Assembly: GCA_019262145.1 (NCBI GenBank) | Contig: CP076745.1 | Location: 1,113,093-1,177,092 of the forward strand | Direction: 5' to 3' | Source: Candidatus Methanogranum gryphiswaldense | Lineage (GTDB): Archaea; Thermoplasmatota; Thermoplasmata; Methanomassiliicoccales; Methanomethylophilaceae | Length of the DNA: 64,000 nucleotides | Shown: positions 52,173 through 60,822 of the stretch, one piece after another | How positions within the stretch are numbered: position 1 is the stretch's first letter | Layout of the letters: every line of letters begins with the position of its first letter | The notes under the pieces: generated by a model | The model's database searches: none | Seen by the model: only the letters and a program-made list of their open reading frames with translations | Told to the model about the DNA's origin: nothing | Translations under genes and position numbers: made by a program

Positions 52173-52907
52173 ATGTACAGAAAAAGCATTGCTAACATGA
52201 TATCGAATACAAAACCGTGCGAATCATATCAGATAATGGAAAGCAAGAGGTTAGATATGCCTATGCCTGATGATCTGTGCGATTTGTGCGGAAACTGTGC
52301 AAAAGCCTGTTCTGGACGCGCGATCAATGTATCTGACAGATGGTCTGTGGATCTTGGTAAATGCGTATTCTGTCGTGACTGTTATGACGTATGTGAACAC
52401 ATTGTTGCCAACCCCGCTCCCCATTATGCACTTAAAAGAGAGGACCTTATTTTCTTTGCGAAAGAAGAAAAGGATGTTGAAGGCCGTTTGAGCGCAGAAA
52501 AAACATGTGGCCTAAAGAATTCGGTCGCTATCAGAGAATTAGATACCGGTTCATGTAATGCATGTGAAAATGAAGCGAATGCCATGAGTAACAAATATTA
52601 TGACATGGCACGTTTCGGTATTGAGATTAAACCCTCACCCAGGCATGCAGATGCCCTCCTTGTCACAGGACCGATGACGCGTAATATGTTGATAGCTGCA
52701 AAAAAAACATATGATGCTGTCCCTGAGAACAAACTTGTGATCGCTTGCGGAACGTGCGCTATATCAGGTGGTCTTTTTGTTGAGGGGGATGTTATTGGAA
52801 AAGGAATAAATGACACACTACCTGTAGACATCTATGTGGTCGGTTGTCCTCCAACGCCTAATGGCATCATCGTAACACTTATCAAAGCATTAGGGCTTCG
52901 TCATTGA
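52173..52907 (+). CDS. Ehr-type fused ferredoxin/small subunit (HyfH-HyfI, NuoI-NuoB-like)
   Basis: 244 residues from the ATG at 52173 (GAGGT upstream; 52155 is an alternative six codons earlier). Numbering from the 52155 ATG, the N-terminal part carries two 4Fe-4S ferredoxin motifs, C42-x2-C45-x2-C48-x3-C52 and C70-x2-C73-x2-C76-x3-C80. The C-terminal NuoB-like part has C134-x2-C137 (GSCNACENE), C198/C201 (ACGTCAISGG) and C231 (GCPPTPNG). All the cysteines needed for the proximal cluster remain. It is the electron-entry module of the complex, probably for ferredoxin. Fusion of HyfH and HyfI into one chain is noteworthy. Confidence 0.88.
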   Translation: MYRKSIANMISNTKPCESYQIMESKRLDMPMPDDLCDLCGNCAKACSGRAINVSDRWSVDLGKCVFCRDCYDVCEHIVANPAPHYALKREDLIFFAKEEKDVEGRLSAEKTCGLKNSVAIRELDTGSCNACENEANAMSNKYYDMARFGIEIKPSPRHADALLVTGPMTRNMLIAAKKTYDAVPENKLVIACGTCAISGGLFVEGDVIGKGINDTLPVDIYVVGCPPTPNGIIVTLIKALGLRH

Positions 52908-53290
52908 ACAACAATAACTGTGCATTTTGCGTTACGAACAACAGCGTCAGACACACTACCAAGAACCGCTCTATCGAAGAATGTTTTATCCGAACGTCCT
53001 ACCACTATGGCATCACATTCAAACCTCTCCGCAGCCTCCAATATTCCTTTTGCCGGAAATCCAGACCCCATAACGACTTGAACATCTGCACCGCGGTCTC
53101 TCGCAACTTTCTCAGCATCACTGAGAAATTCTTCAACCTTTGCAACTTCATTGTCATGGTCTAACTTGTCTTTGGACGCTATATCGGAGAAAATGTAGAG
53201 CTTTGTCTTATAAACCATCGAATAACCGATGGCGTATTCCAAAGCCTTTTTCGTATGTTCCATTCCATCATATGCTACCAATACTGACAT
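52901..53290 (-). CDS. Universal stress protein (UspA family)
   Basis: 129 residues. It has a UspA Rossmann-like fold with VLVAYDGMEHTKKALEYAI at the start and the ATP-binding GRSDKTFFDRAVLGSVSDAVV glycine-rich region near the end. Convergent with the Ehr operon, overlapping it by 7 nt. No specific role can be given. Confidence 0.85.
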   Translation of the reverse strand: MSVLVAYDGMEHTKKALEYAIGYSMVYKTKLYIFSDIASKDKLDHDNEVAKVEEFLSDAEKVARDRGADVQVVMGSGFPAKGILEAAERFECDAIVVGRSDKTFFDRAVLGSVSDAVVRNAKCTVIVVQ

Positions 53291-53502
53291 GCAAACAACT
53301 CCGGCCGGGACCGATACTCAGTCCATTATATCACAGTATTTACCAATTTCTAATAGCTAAAAAATTAATCTCACAAAAAAAGACCTATTTGATGATTAAT
53401 ATAATATTTTGTAACTCTGGTAGACAATATTGAATGAAGAATGTTTTAGAAAGAGAACAATTTATTTGGATCTCGTTTGCATTAAAACTGAAAAAACAAC
53501 TT

Positions 53503-53988
53503 TCATTTTATCTCACATAAGACAACATCCGCTACAATCGCCCCTGTAGCATCAACAAGATCTTTCGAACCCAAGCATATGGTACATCCTATCCTTCCAC
53601 CACTTACGTAAACCTTATCATGATTAAAAACAGAACAATCTATTACGATCTTACAAGCTTTTTTTATACCTAGCGGACTACACCCCCCACGAACATAGCC
53701 TGTAATCTTATTGATATCCTTTACGGGAATCAACTCGATGAATTTTTCATCCAATGCTTTCGCAACCTTTTTAAGATCCACTTCAGAATTTGCAGGCACT
53801 ACGATTACACAGTATTTCTCACTCTTTCCTTGGCCCACCAATGTCTTATATGTAACTTCTGTAGGTATCCCCGAAATCTCAGAAGCATGTATTGCGTCGA
53901 TGAATTCTCCGCATTCATATAGAATTACACTGTATTCGACATGTTGCTGATCCAGTATTCTCATTGCGTTGGTCTTTTGTTCACTCAT
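53503..53988 (-). CDS. YbaK/ProX-type aminoacyl-tRNA deacylase
   Basis: 161 residues. The YbaK fold is recognised from EISGIPTEVTYKTLVGQGKS, the catalytic-lysine region and the GGCSPLGIKK loop, and RIGCTICLGSKDLVDATGAI at the end. It hydrolyses mischarged Cys-tRNA(Pro) or a related species. Start at 53988 (MSEQKTNAMR); a TATA-like TTTATATT about 30 nt upstream suggests a leaderless transcript, which supports this start over the longer frame. Confidence 0.85.
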   Translation of the reverse strand: MSEQKTNAMRILDQQHVEYSVILYECGEFIDAIHASEISGIPTEVTYKTLVGQGKSEKYCVIVVPANSEVDLKKVAKALDEKFIELIPVKDINKITGYVRGGCSPLGIKKACKIVIDCSVFNHDKVYVSGGRIGCTICLGSKDLVDATGAIVADVVLCEIK

Positions 53989-54101
53989 TAAAAGTAAAAT
54001 GTATCTCAAATATAAAATATTAAAATCGAAGATGAAACATATTCAATAATAAAAAATCTCAAAACTATATCAATAAATCTTGATCGCTATGTTCAAACAA
54101 A

Positions 54102-54707
54102 TTATAAGAACATCTTCCTTGCAAGTTCCAGATCTTTCTGTGTGTTCACATTCACAGCGAATTCCTTACTATCTGTCTGATAAAAAGATTCCATGAGATA
54201 ATCCCCATCAAGGGTCTTCTGCCTATCCATTATAGATATACCTGAAACCGCCCAATTTTCACCATACCTGCTCATTACGAACGAGGGTTTTATTCCTAAA
54301 CTTTGAACAATTCTACAGCTCACCAATGCAATGAATGATTCCATCTTTACCGGATCAAATGATCCAATAAATGCGTCTAACATAGGCGTGGATATCAACG
54401 GTATGTCGGAAGGACATGTCAGAACGAAATCTCCTCCCATATGAGAGAACGATTGATGAAGATCGTCCATAAAACTCTCCCCTGATGTCCTAATTGTCTC
54501 TATTCCCAACGTTTTAAGAAACTTTTCTGTCTCAAGAGTGTTGTCGCTGACAGATACCAGAACCCGATCTATGTATCTTGAATTACAGAGGGCCTCTACG
54601 ACCCTCTGTACTGATGGTTTGCCCCCTATGATCTGCATGGGTTTCTCTACACCGCATACACCCATGCGGGAACCTTTACCACCAGCATTAATCAAAGCTT
54701 GCATCAA
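54102..54707 (-). CDS. cobY: Adenosylcobinamide-phosphate guanylyltransferase CobY
   Basis: 201-residue nucleotidyltransferase of the archaeal CobY type. GTP-binding motif LINAGGKGSRMG at the start, then KPMQIIGGKPSVQRV and LTCPSDIPLIS (metal Asp). It activates cobinamide phosphate with GMP before CobS. It overlaps cobS by 4 nt and is last in the operon. Confidence 0.88.
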   Translation of the reverse strand: MMQALINAGGKGSRMGVCGVEKPMQIIGGKPSVQRVVEALCNSRYIDRVLVSVSDNTLETEKFLKTLGIETIRTSGESFMDDLHQSFSHMGGDFVLTCPSDIPLISTPMLDAFIGSFDPVKMESFIALVSCRIVQSLGIKPSFVMSRYGENWAVSGISIMDRQKTLDGDYLMESFYQTDSKEFAVNVNTQKDLELARKMFL

Positions 54708-55744
54708 AACATTCCAAGTCCAAATCCAGCTATCATCATGAAGAACAAGATGACTGCACGAGATATCTCATTGGTAGCTCCAAGAACATCCCCATTCACA
54801 AAACCGATCTTTCTATTTGCAATCTCCGCGATACCAATGCCGGCAAGAACGGAGAATACAAGACCAACCACCAACAATACAAGACACTTCCACATCATGT
54901 CTGCAGAATATATCTCAAACCCAGTGATCAGCTGACACGCCCCCCCTCCTATGAGCAGGGCCACAACCGCCAATGCAAATGCGAGAACGGATGATATGAT
55001 GATGGAATTGAAATTCGTCTTGCTTACCTGCTTTGCGGCCATTCCGTTTCCGGGTTCTCCCCATGCCGCTGCCGCGACCATTGCATTCTTTATCAGCACT
55101 TCTGCAGGCCAGAACAACACCACAAGCAAAGTACCCATAGAGGTCAGCATGGATACTGTGATAAGTACCACGATCAAAGCTACACCAAATCCTCCAGCAC
55201 CGATGGCTGTATCTTTGAGCGCCTTGACGCGTTTCTCTCTATCTCCGGTAGCAACCAACGCGTCACCGAAATCGACGAGACCATCGAAATGCAGGAATTT
55301 GCTTACAATATAGACTGTTGCCAGCATCATAACAGATACAACAAATGCGTTGAATCCTATGCCCCAAAGTATAAGGCCCACGATGGCGGCAAAAAGGCCC
55401 ACAAAAAGTCCTGCGATAGGGGCCAACCAGAAATTATTATCCATCGAATCGACATCGTGTTCATTGACATCTACTCTGATGATCGTGAAAAATGATATCA
55501 TTGCCTTTAAAGAGCCGAATATGGGTCCTATTGACTTCTTACTGCTGCTCTTCTTCTTTTCACTATCATTCGATTCAGATTTTTCCTCTTTATCATCACT
55601 AGTTGACGGTGGAACTGTTTTAACAGTATCCTCACTACTTTCTTTACTTTTACCACCGACAACTACTTTTGGTGTACCCAAGGGTAAGCTTCCTTTAGTA
55701 TCAACAACATCTTCTGGTTGATTATCTTCAATCATAGTAAACAC
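54704..55744 (-). CDS. cobS: Adenosylcobinamide-GDP ribazoletransferase CobS with N-terminal charged extension
   Basis: 346 residues. The CobS core starts near residue 77 (FGSLKAMISFFTIIRVDV) and includes KFLHFDGLVDFGDALVATGD, the metal-binding Asp-rich loop of the family. About seven membrane helices follow. Residues 1-75 are an added Ser/Lys/Glu/Asp-rich, low-complexity cytoplasmic extension not normally present. It joins GDP-cobinamide with alpha-ribazole. Start could also be the Met four codons downstream. Confidence 0.88.
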   Translation of the reverse strand: MFTMIEDNQPEDVVDTKGSLPLGTPKVVVGGKSKESSEDTVKTVPPSTSDDKEEKSESNDSEKKKSSSKKSIGPIFGSLKAMISFFTIIRVDVNEHDVDSMDNNFWLAPIAGLFVGLFAAIVGLILWGIGFNAFVVSVMMLATVYIVSKFLHFDGLVDFGDALVATGDREKRVKALKDTAIGAGGFGVALIVVLITVSMLTSMGTLLVVLFWPAEVLIKNAMVAAAAWGEPGNGMAAKQVSKTNFNSIIISSVLAFALAVVALLIGGGACQLITGFEIYSADMMWKCLVLLVVGLVFSVLAGIGIAEIANRKIGFVNGDVLGATNEISRAVILFFMMIAGFGLGMF

Positions 55745-55776
55745 CGTGGAATCACATTTTTTGTATTATAATATTC

Positions 55777-56946
55777 TTAATTTTGGACAGAACACAATAA
55801 AGAACTCTTATCGAATAGATCTGTGTATATTGATGACATTATACCACCGATAAGACCGCATATCATATCGTCCATGAACGGTCCTAACTTTCCAATTATA
55901 CCTGGTTTGTACCTATCGAAACGATGGAACTCGAATATCCCGCGAGTTCCAGCTATATATTGAGCTATCTGCATGCCGATTATCTCGTCTGCGATCAGAT
56001 GGATCGGGTCCGTCTTGAACATTCCCCTGGGCATCGAACATATGCAATCCTTATTTCCAAGGTCTTCCAATTCTATGGCTGCAAGTATCAAAGATGACAC
56101 ATTTATGTCCTGACACAAGATATCGAGCTTCTCATCGAACAGACGGCGCAACATCCTATCATCCCATTCAGGATTTGGAACATATATCTCCATCGCGGCA
56201 TCCCACATACTATCACGTGTTATCCCTGACTTTGCCAATTTATCCACAAAATTCCCGACAACTGGATAATCTCCGCGCTTTACAAGATTGGATATCACTC
56301 CAGCCTTCACCGATCTGGCCATTGATATGCCCAATGGGACCCCGGTGCCTGCGAAACTCTCCTTTGCGTCCCCAACCGGTGACACGATAGCTATTGAATC
56401 AGAGGTCGTCCCTGTTTCCTTATAACCTAGGGCGTTCAGTGCCGCGGTCTTTGCTTCGATCATGGGCATCATTATGTTTATCTTTCCCTCATCGGTGAGC
56501 GAAAGAGGAGATATACCTATGATATTGATGGTTCCTCCAAGCAGTGCTTTGTACCTTTCCATTGATATTTTGAAACGTTCTTCCCAATTCTCAAGGAGGT
56601 CGCCGGCTACCACCTGGTTGCTAAGTCCTGCCGTGATCGCGGCGAATGTGTTCACTCCGCCATAATCAGATTCCGTGGTTGTGAAAACATACTTCACCTC
56701 AGCGGCCGTCATCATCCCTACCGCATCCTCGGGGAGCCCCAGTTTATCCCTTTGCTGTCTTATCAAAGCCCACGGGTCATCACAATGGAAATGGTGGGGC
56801 ACTTGCATTATGAAAAGTGTATCGGTGATCGTGTGCCCTCCATTCAGAACTGCGCTGCTGAGTACCTCCATCCTCTCTGTTAGATGAACGACGGCTGTGG
56901 CGAGTTCCCCCTCTTCTACGATTTCCGTACCCCTTACATACTTCAT
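55777..56946 (-). CDS. CbiZ-CobZ fusion: adenosylcobinamide amidohydrolase and alpha-ribazole phosphatase
   Basis: 389 residues in two domains. Residues about 1-215 are CbiZ-like (SAVLNGGHTITDTLFIMQVP, YGGVNTFAAITAGLSNQVVA, GTTSDSIAIVSPVG), used in cobinamide salvage. Residues about 245-389 are CobZ/PgpA-like (SLILAAIELEDLGNKDCICS, ADEIIGMQIAQYIAG and MDDMICGLIGG), the archaeal alpha-ribazole-5'-phosphate phosphatase. It overlaps cbiB by 4 nt. The fusion joins salvage and lower-ligand steps. Confidence 0.85.
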   Translation of the reverse strand: MKYVRGTEIVEEGELATAVVHLTERMEVLSSAVLNGGHTITDTLFIMQVPHHFHCDDPWALIRQQRDKLGLPEDAVGMMTAAEVKYVFTTTESDYGGVNTFAAITAGLSNQVVAGDLLENWEERFKISMERYKALLGGTINIIGISPLSLTDEGKINIMMPMIEAKTAALNALGYKETGTTSDSIAIVSPVGDAKESFAGTGVPLGISMARSVKAGVISNLVKRGDYPVVGNFVDKLAKSGITRDSMWDAAMEIYVPNPEWDDRMLRRLFDEKLDILCQDINVSSLILAAIELEDLGNKDCICSMPRGMFKTDPIHLIADEIIGMQIAQYIAGTRGIFEFHRFDRYKPGIIGKLGPFMDDMICGLIGGIMSSIYTDLFDKSSLLCSVQN

Positions 56947-57989
56947 ATTATCCCTCCAATAAGACCAGAAATGAAATTCTCAAACAATAACTGCACTTGT
57001 ATGCCTATTACAGCGTACAAAGGCATCATCACTATAACGACAAATAGAATGGATGTCAATTCGACAAGATGATAACACCTAGTGATATCATCGATCGTCG
57101 GCATATTTCCCTCACCCATCACATATACTCCCCTTTTCTCCATCGATATCCCCAATGCCGCGGCACAGGCGGTCATCGGATATCCGCTATTGGGGCTGGG
57201 TGTCTTTGTATGCTCCTTCTTTGCAGCCTGAAGTATCGAAGGATGGTCCTTAAAACCCATTATCTTTGCAGCTAGAACAACGAAATATGGTGATATCCTA
57301 GCAGTTAAAAATCCGAGAACATCATCGAATTTAGCTGGGAAAAATCCAAGATTTCCATACTTTTCATTCAAATAACCCCACATTGCATCCATAAGATTGG
57401 CACATCTGAACATTATCGCACCTGGAAGTCCCAAAAGACCACCGAAGAACGTGGGTGACATTGCACTGTCCACTAAATTCTCGGTCACTGTTTCACAGCA
57501 TGACGACGCTATGTGCTCGGCATCCATTCCTTTCGTATTACGACTGACGATCATCTGTACCTTTGCCGCAGCCTCTTCTACTCTGCCATTGCGAAGGTCC
57601 TCTTGAATGGGGATGCAGTGTTTTCTGAAAGAGAATATCGCGAAGGTTATCTTCAAAAATGCTCCGCATAAAACTATCCAAACTATCTCACTGAGCGTGA
57701 AGACTATTCCGTCTGTGATTATGAATGTTATATCGAACTTCTCAACTATGAGGCGAACTGCAGTAATGAATGTTATCGTTGAGAATAAGATGAGCAAAAA
57801 CACAAACATGTAAGAAAAGAACCCCCATAACTTGGCTGTCTTGCCCCTGTTCTTTATGTGTGAATCTATCCATCCCAGTATATTCCCTAACCATCTCAAA
57901 GGATGTATCGAGTTCGGAAGTTCTCCTATGAAACGATCTATGAGGAGAGCGACCAATATTATCAATATCGCATCTACCCAGACCTGCAT
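56943..57989 (-). CDS. cbiB: Adenosylcobinamide-phosphate synthase CbiB
   Basis: 348-residue polytopic protein of the CbiB/CobD family: DRFIGELPNSIHPLRWLGN at the start, SCCETVTENLVDSAMSPTFF and the SPNSGYPMTACAAALGISME region. It attaches the aminopropanol side arm to cobyric acid. It lies 1 nt from cobD in the operon. Confidence 0.93.
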   Translation of the reverse strand: MQVWVDAILIILVALLIDRFIGELPNSIHPLRWLGNILGWIDSHIKNRGKTAKLWGFFSYMFVFLLILFSTITFITAVRLIVEKFDITFIITDGIVFTLSEIVWIVLCGAFLKITFAIFSFRKHCIPIQEDLRNGRVEEAAAKVQMIVSRNTKGMDAEHIASSCCETVTENLVDSAMSPTFFGGLLGLPGAIMFRCANLMDAMWGYLNEKYGNLGFFPAKFDDVLGFLTARISPYFVVLAAKIMGFKDHPSILQAAKKEHTKTPSPNSGYPMTACAAALGISMEKRGVYVMGEGNMPTIDDITRCYHLVELTSILFVVIVMMPLYAVIGIQVQLLFENFISGLIGGII

Positions 57990-57990
57990 A

Positions 57991-59115
57991 TTAAGACCTC
58001 AGCTCTTTCAATGATTTTTCAACCGCTTTCACAAATATCTCATTCCTTTCACGGTCTTTGACACTATATCTGACATACCATTCAAAATATGAACCAAATG
58101 AAGCACAATCTCTGACCATGACCTTGTTCTTGAGCATAATTTCCTTGAATTTTGAACATTTTACGCCAAGTGGTCTCAGGGAATTGAAATAAAAGAATGA
58201 ATCAGAAACATTACCTGCGGGGAATCCGAGATCGTTGAGCTCCCTATTCATTATTTTGGATTCGACACCCATCATTAAAGCTGCTTTGTGAACATAATCC
58301 ATTCTTTCTCCGATGAGGACATTTGCCACGGTTTGTTCCACTTGTCCAACATTCCACGTCATTCTGACCTTTTCCATCTCAGAAACGAGAGGCTCCGATG
58401 CGAACCCGAATCCGATCCTTATGCCTGGTATGGCAAAGGACTTCGTCAAAGAACCTGCAACAACAAGATTATCGTATTCTTTTACCAGTCTGGAACATGT
58501 AACATCCTTATAATTGGGAAGCAATTCCAGAAGTGTTTCATCCAAGAATACAAGGACATTATTATCAGAACACTCTTTTATTATGCTGACGATCTTGTCC
58601 TTGGATTCAACACGTCCAGTCGGATTATTTGGATTGCATATGTAAACGGCTTTGGCACCATCATTTATACCGTCTGTCAATTTTTGACGGTCCATATAGA
58701 AATCATCCTCTTCGCGAAGATCGTTCCACCATATCTTTGCACCGACTATCTTGCATTGCTGTGCATATTCTGCAAAAGATGGTCTGCCTAGTATGACGAT
58801 ATCGCCTGGAGTAAGAAAAGTGTTGGGGAAATTACGTATTATATCTGAAGATCCAGCACCGATCATGACATTATGGTCGCTGACACCGAAGGTGCGTGAA
58901 ATCGTGGATTTTAACTCTGCACATGAATCATCGGGATAATGACCTATATCTTCCACAGCGGACATCATTATTTCGCCTATATCCTCAGGTGGACCGAAAG
59001 GATTTAGGTTATGACTGTAGTCCTCTATATCATTGAGTTTCCAGGCCTGTCCTCCATGAACGGTCTTTGGCAATTGCGCCAACGTCCCCCTTGCCCTTAT
59101 TGCCCCGTTTCTCAT
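57991..59115 (-). CDS. cobD: L-threonine-O-3-phosphate decarboxylase-like aminotransferase (CobD)
   Basis: 374-residue PLP enzyme of the HisC/CobD fold. It starts with a GGQAWKLNDIEDYSHNLNPF stretch typical of CobD. PLP lysine in AGSLTKSFAIPGIRIGFGF, NPNNPTGRV and FYFNSLRP motifs are present. It makes the (R)-1-amino-2-propanol phosphate used by CbiB. It is first in the cobalamin operon. The promoter gap 59116-59305 is AT-rich and no riboswitch is seen. Confidence 0.87.
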   Translation of the reverse strand: MRNGAIRARGTLAQLPKTVHGGQAWKLNDIEDYSHNLNPFGPPEDIGEIMMSAVEDIGHYPDDSCAELKSTISRTFGVSDHNVMIGAGSSDIIRNFPNTFLTPGDIVILGRPSFAEYAQQCKIVGAKIWWNDLREEDDFYMDRQKLTDGINDGAKAVYICNPNNPTGRVESKDKIVSIIKECSDNNVLVFLDETLLELLPNYKDVTCSRLVKEYDNLVVAGSLTKSFAIPGIRIGFGFASEPLVSEMEKVRMTWNVGQVEQTVANVLIGERMDYVHKAALMMGVESKIMNRELNDLGFPAGNVSDSFFYFNSLRPLGVKCSKFKEIMLKNKVMVRDCASFGSYFEWYVRYSVKDRERNEIFVKAVEKSLKELRS

Positions 59116-59305
59116 GTTATCCCCTTAACGCTGAAAGTTACCGAGATATACCCTATTGAATATACAAACATTTAGTAAAATAAAATCAGCCTAAATGCAT
59201 ATGTTTGTATTGCTGGCTATTGTTGGATGTAACTGGTGGTTATATCATCCAATATTTGATAGATAACGATAAAAGTATATTATCAACAATTATCATTCCT
59301 AAAAC

Positions 59306-59797
59306 ATGGCAATATTATCGGACAAAGACATATTGAAAGGAATGGAATCCGGATATCTCGGAATAAGCAACTACCATGAAAGAGGACTTACACCTAACGG
59401 ATACGATCTAAGGATCGCAGAGATATCGATAAGAGGGGACCTTTCAATAAAAAAAGAAGGTACTGTGAAAATACCTCCCAGAACAATGTTCTATGTTTCA
59501 ACGATCGAAAGAGTCAAAATGCCAACTGATTGCTGTGCCCAGCTATGGATGAGGACCACATGGATAAGAAAGGGATGCATAGGCGCATTCGGAAAGATCG
59601 ATGCTGGATTCGAGGGCACTCTGACATTAGGAGCATACAATGCCACAGATGATTTTGTTGAGATCCCCATCGGTGAAAGATTCTGTCAGATGATATTCGA
59701 AACACTTACTACCGCCTCGGAGAAGGATTACTCGGAGAGAAGCGGACATTACCAAGGACAGACAGGAATTACACTTAACCCTGTGAATAAAAAATGA
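59306..59797 (+). CDS. dUTPase-like member of the dCTP deaminase/dUTPase family
   Basis: 163 residues of the trimeric dCTP deaminase/dUTPase fold (MRTTWIRKG, FGKIDAGFEGTLTLGAYNAT). The catalytic glutamate of dCTP deaminase (ITLE-F) is replaced by Gly109, while Asp99 sits where the catalytic Asp of dUTPases lies (IDAGF). The serine/arginine site reads T84/R88. It therefore is more likely a dUTP diphosphatase than a deaminase, in spite of the usual name. A TATA-like AGTATATTATC about 30 nt upstream suggests a leaderless transcript. Confidence 0.8.
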   Translation: MAILSDKDILKGMESGYLGISNYHERGLTPNGYDLRIAEISIRGDLSIKKEGTVKIPPRTMFYVSTIERVKMPTDCCAQLWMRTTWIRKGCIGAFGKIDAGFEGTLTLGAYNATDDFVEIPIGERFCQMIFETLTTASEKDYSERSGHYQGQTGITLNPVNKK

Positions 59798-60808
59798 TCA
59801 GCCGCGAATGATGTCTAGAACATAGACACTCATGGTCGGTGAATAGGTCTTAAGCTCAGAAACTCTTTCAACTTCCATTTTCAATCCGTGGTGTTCCATA
59901 CGATGTGCCAGACCTTCCTTGAAAGATTCGAAATCTACACGTTCTATTATCTTGTATAGATGCACCGTACCTCCTATCTTGGTTTTCATCAGAGCATACT
60001 GAAGGAACTGATCGGCCATCTGAGGGAGATTCATTATCACACGGTCCGCATCTGGAAGTGTCATTATGACCTCTTTCGCATCCCCTGTTATCGGCATTAG
60101 GTTTGATATGTGATTCAGATCGGCATTCATTTTTGCAAAATGCTCTGCCTCAGGATTGAGGTCTATCGAATAAACCACACCTGGCTTTGCCGTCCTGCAT
60201 ATCACGGTCCCGAACGGTGCGACCCCTGCGAACATGTCTATTATTGTCTCTCCCTCTTTCACAAGAGATGCTATCCTCGATCTTTCCGTACAAAGCCTGG
60301 GATTAAAATAAACTTTAGCGGGATCTGTTATCATTCTGACCCCAAATTCCCTGTGCATTGTTTCTGATGTTCCAATACCAGCTATCTGTTCCAGATCTCT
60401 GATCCTGAAATCCCCCTTTACACCATGATCCAACATAACGACCCTAATATTCGGCGTAACCGATATCAGAGCTTTTCCTATCTCACATTTGTGATCCATG
60501 AGATCATCGGTCAATTTGACTAAAAGAACGTCTCCGATGACATCGTGTGAATTTGGAAGCTGCTCTTTCAACTCATCTGGAATATCAAGAATCTCTCTAT
60601 AATCTGTCTCATGACGTTCCTGTATCTTCAATTCTGCTTCCACTACCGGAAAATCACCATAGGATCCCGAAAGGATAGGTATCAAAAGACAGTCGCCATC
60701 TGGACATATCTTAACATCCAGATTCAAGAGCCCCTTCTCTCTGAGAACAGACCTGACAGATTCTCCGTCCATCTTCGGCACGCGTATGCATCTTACAGTC
60801 TGACTCAT
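59798..60808 (-). CDS. trm5: tRNA (guanine37-N1)-methyltransferase Trm5
   Basis: 336-residue class I methyltransferase. SAM site IIDMFAGVAPFGTVIC and the catalytic/substrate motif RVIMNLPQMADQFL. The N-terminal D1/D2 extension (RVPKMDGESVRSVLREKGL and GIGTSETMHREFG) is typical of the archaeal enzyme. Start at 60808 has GAGG seven bases upstream, so it is preferred to the ATG six codons earlier that overlaps dph5. It is cotranscribed with dph5. Confidence 0.9.
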   Translation of the reverse strand: MSQTVRCIRVPKMDGESVRSVLREKGLLNLDVKICPDGDCLLIPILSGSYGDFPVVEAELKIQERHETDYREILDIPDELKEQLPNSHDVIGDVLLVKLTDDLMDHKCEIGKALISVTPNIRVVMLDHGVKGDFRIRDLEQIAGIGTSETMHREFGVRMITDPAKVYFNPRLCTERSRIASLVKEGETIIDMFAGVAPFGTVICRTAKPGVVYSIDLNPEAEHFAKMNADLNHISNLMPITGDAKEVIMTLPDADRVIMNLPQMADQFLQYALMKTKIGGTVHLYKIIERVDFESFKEGLAHRMEHHGLKMEVERVSELKTYSPTMSVYVLDIIRG

Positions 60809-60822
60809 CTTGATGCCTCGGA

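Noticed and set aside
45698-52907. Reading the operon as a true hydrogenase 4 or formate hydrogenlyase
   Set aside because: The large subunit lacks the nickel-ligating cysteines at both ends and no formate dehydrogenase gene is adjacent.
59116-59305. Cobalamin riboswitch before the cobalamin operon
   Set aside because: No B12-box-like conserved core or long structured leader is visible; the gap is short and AT-rich.
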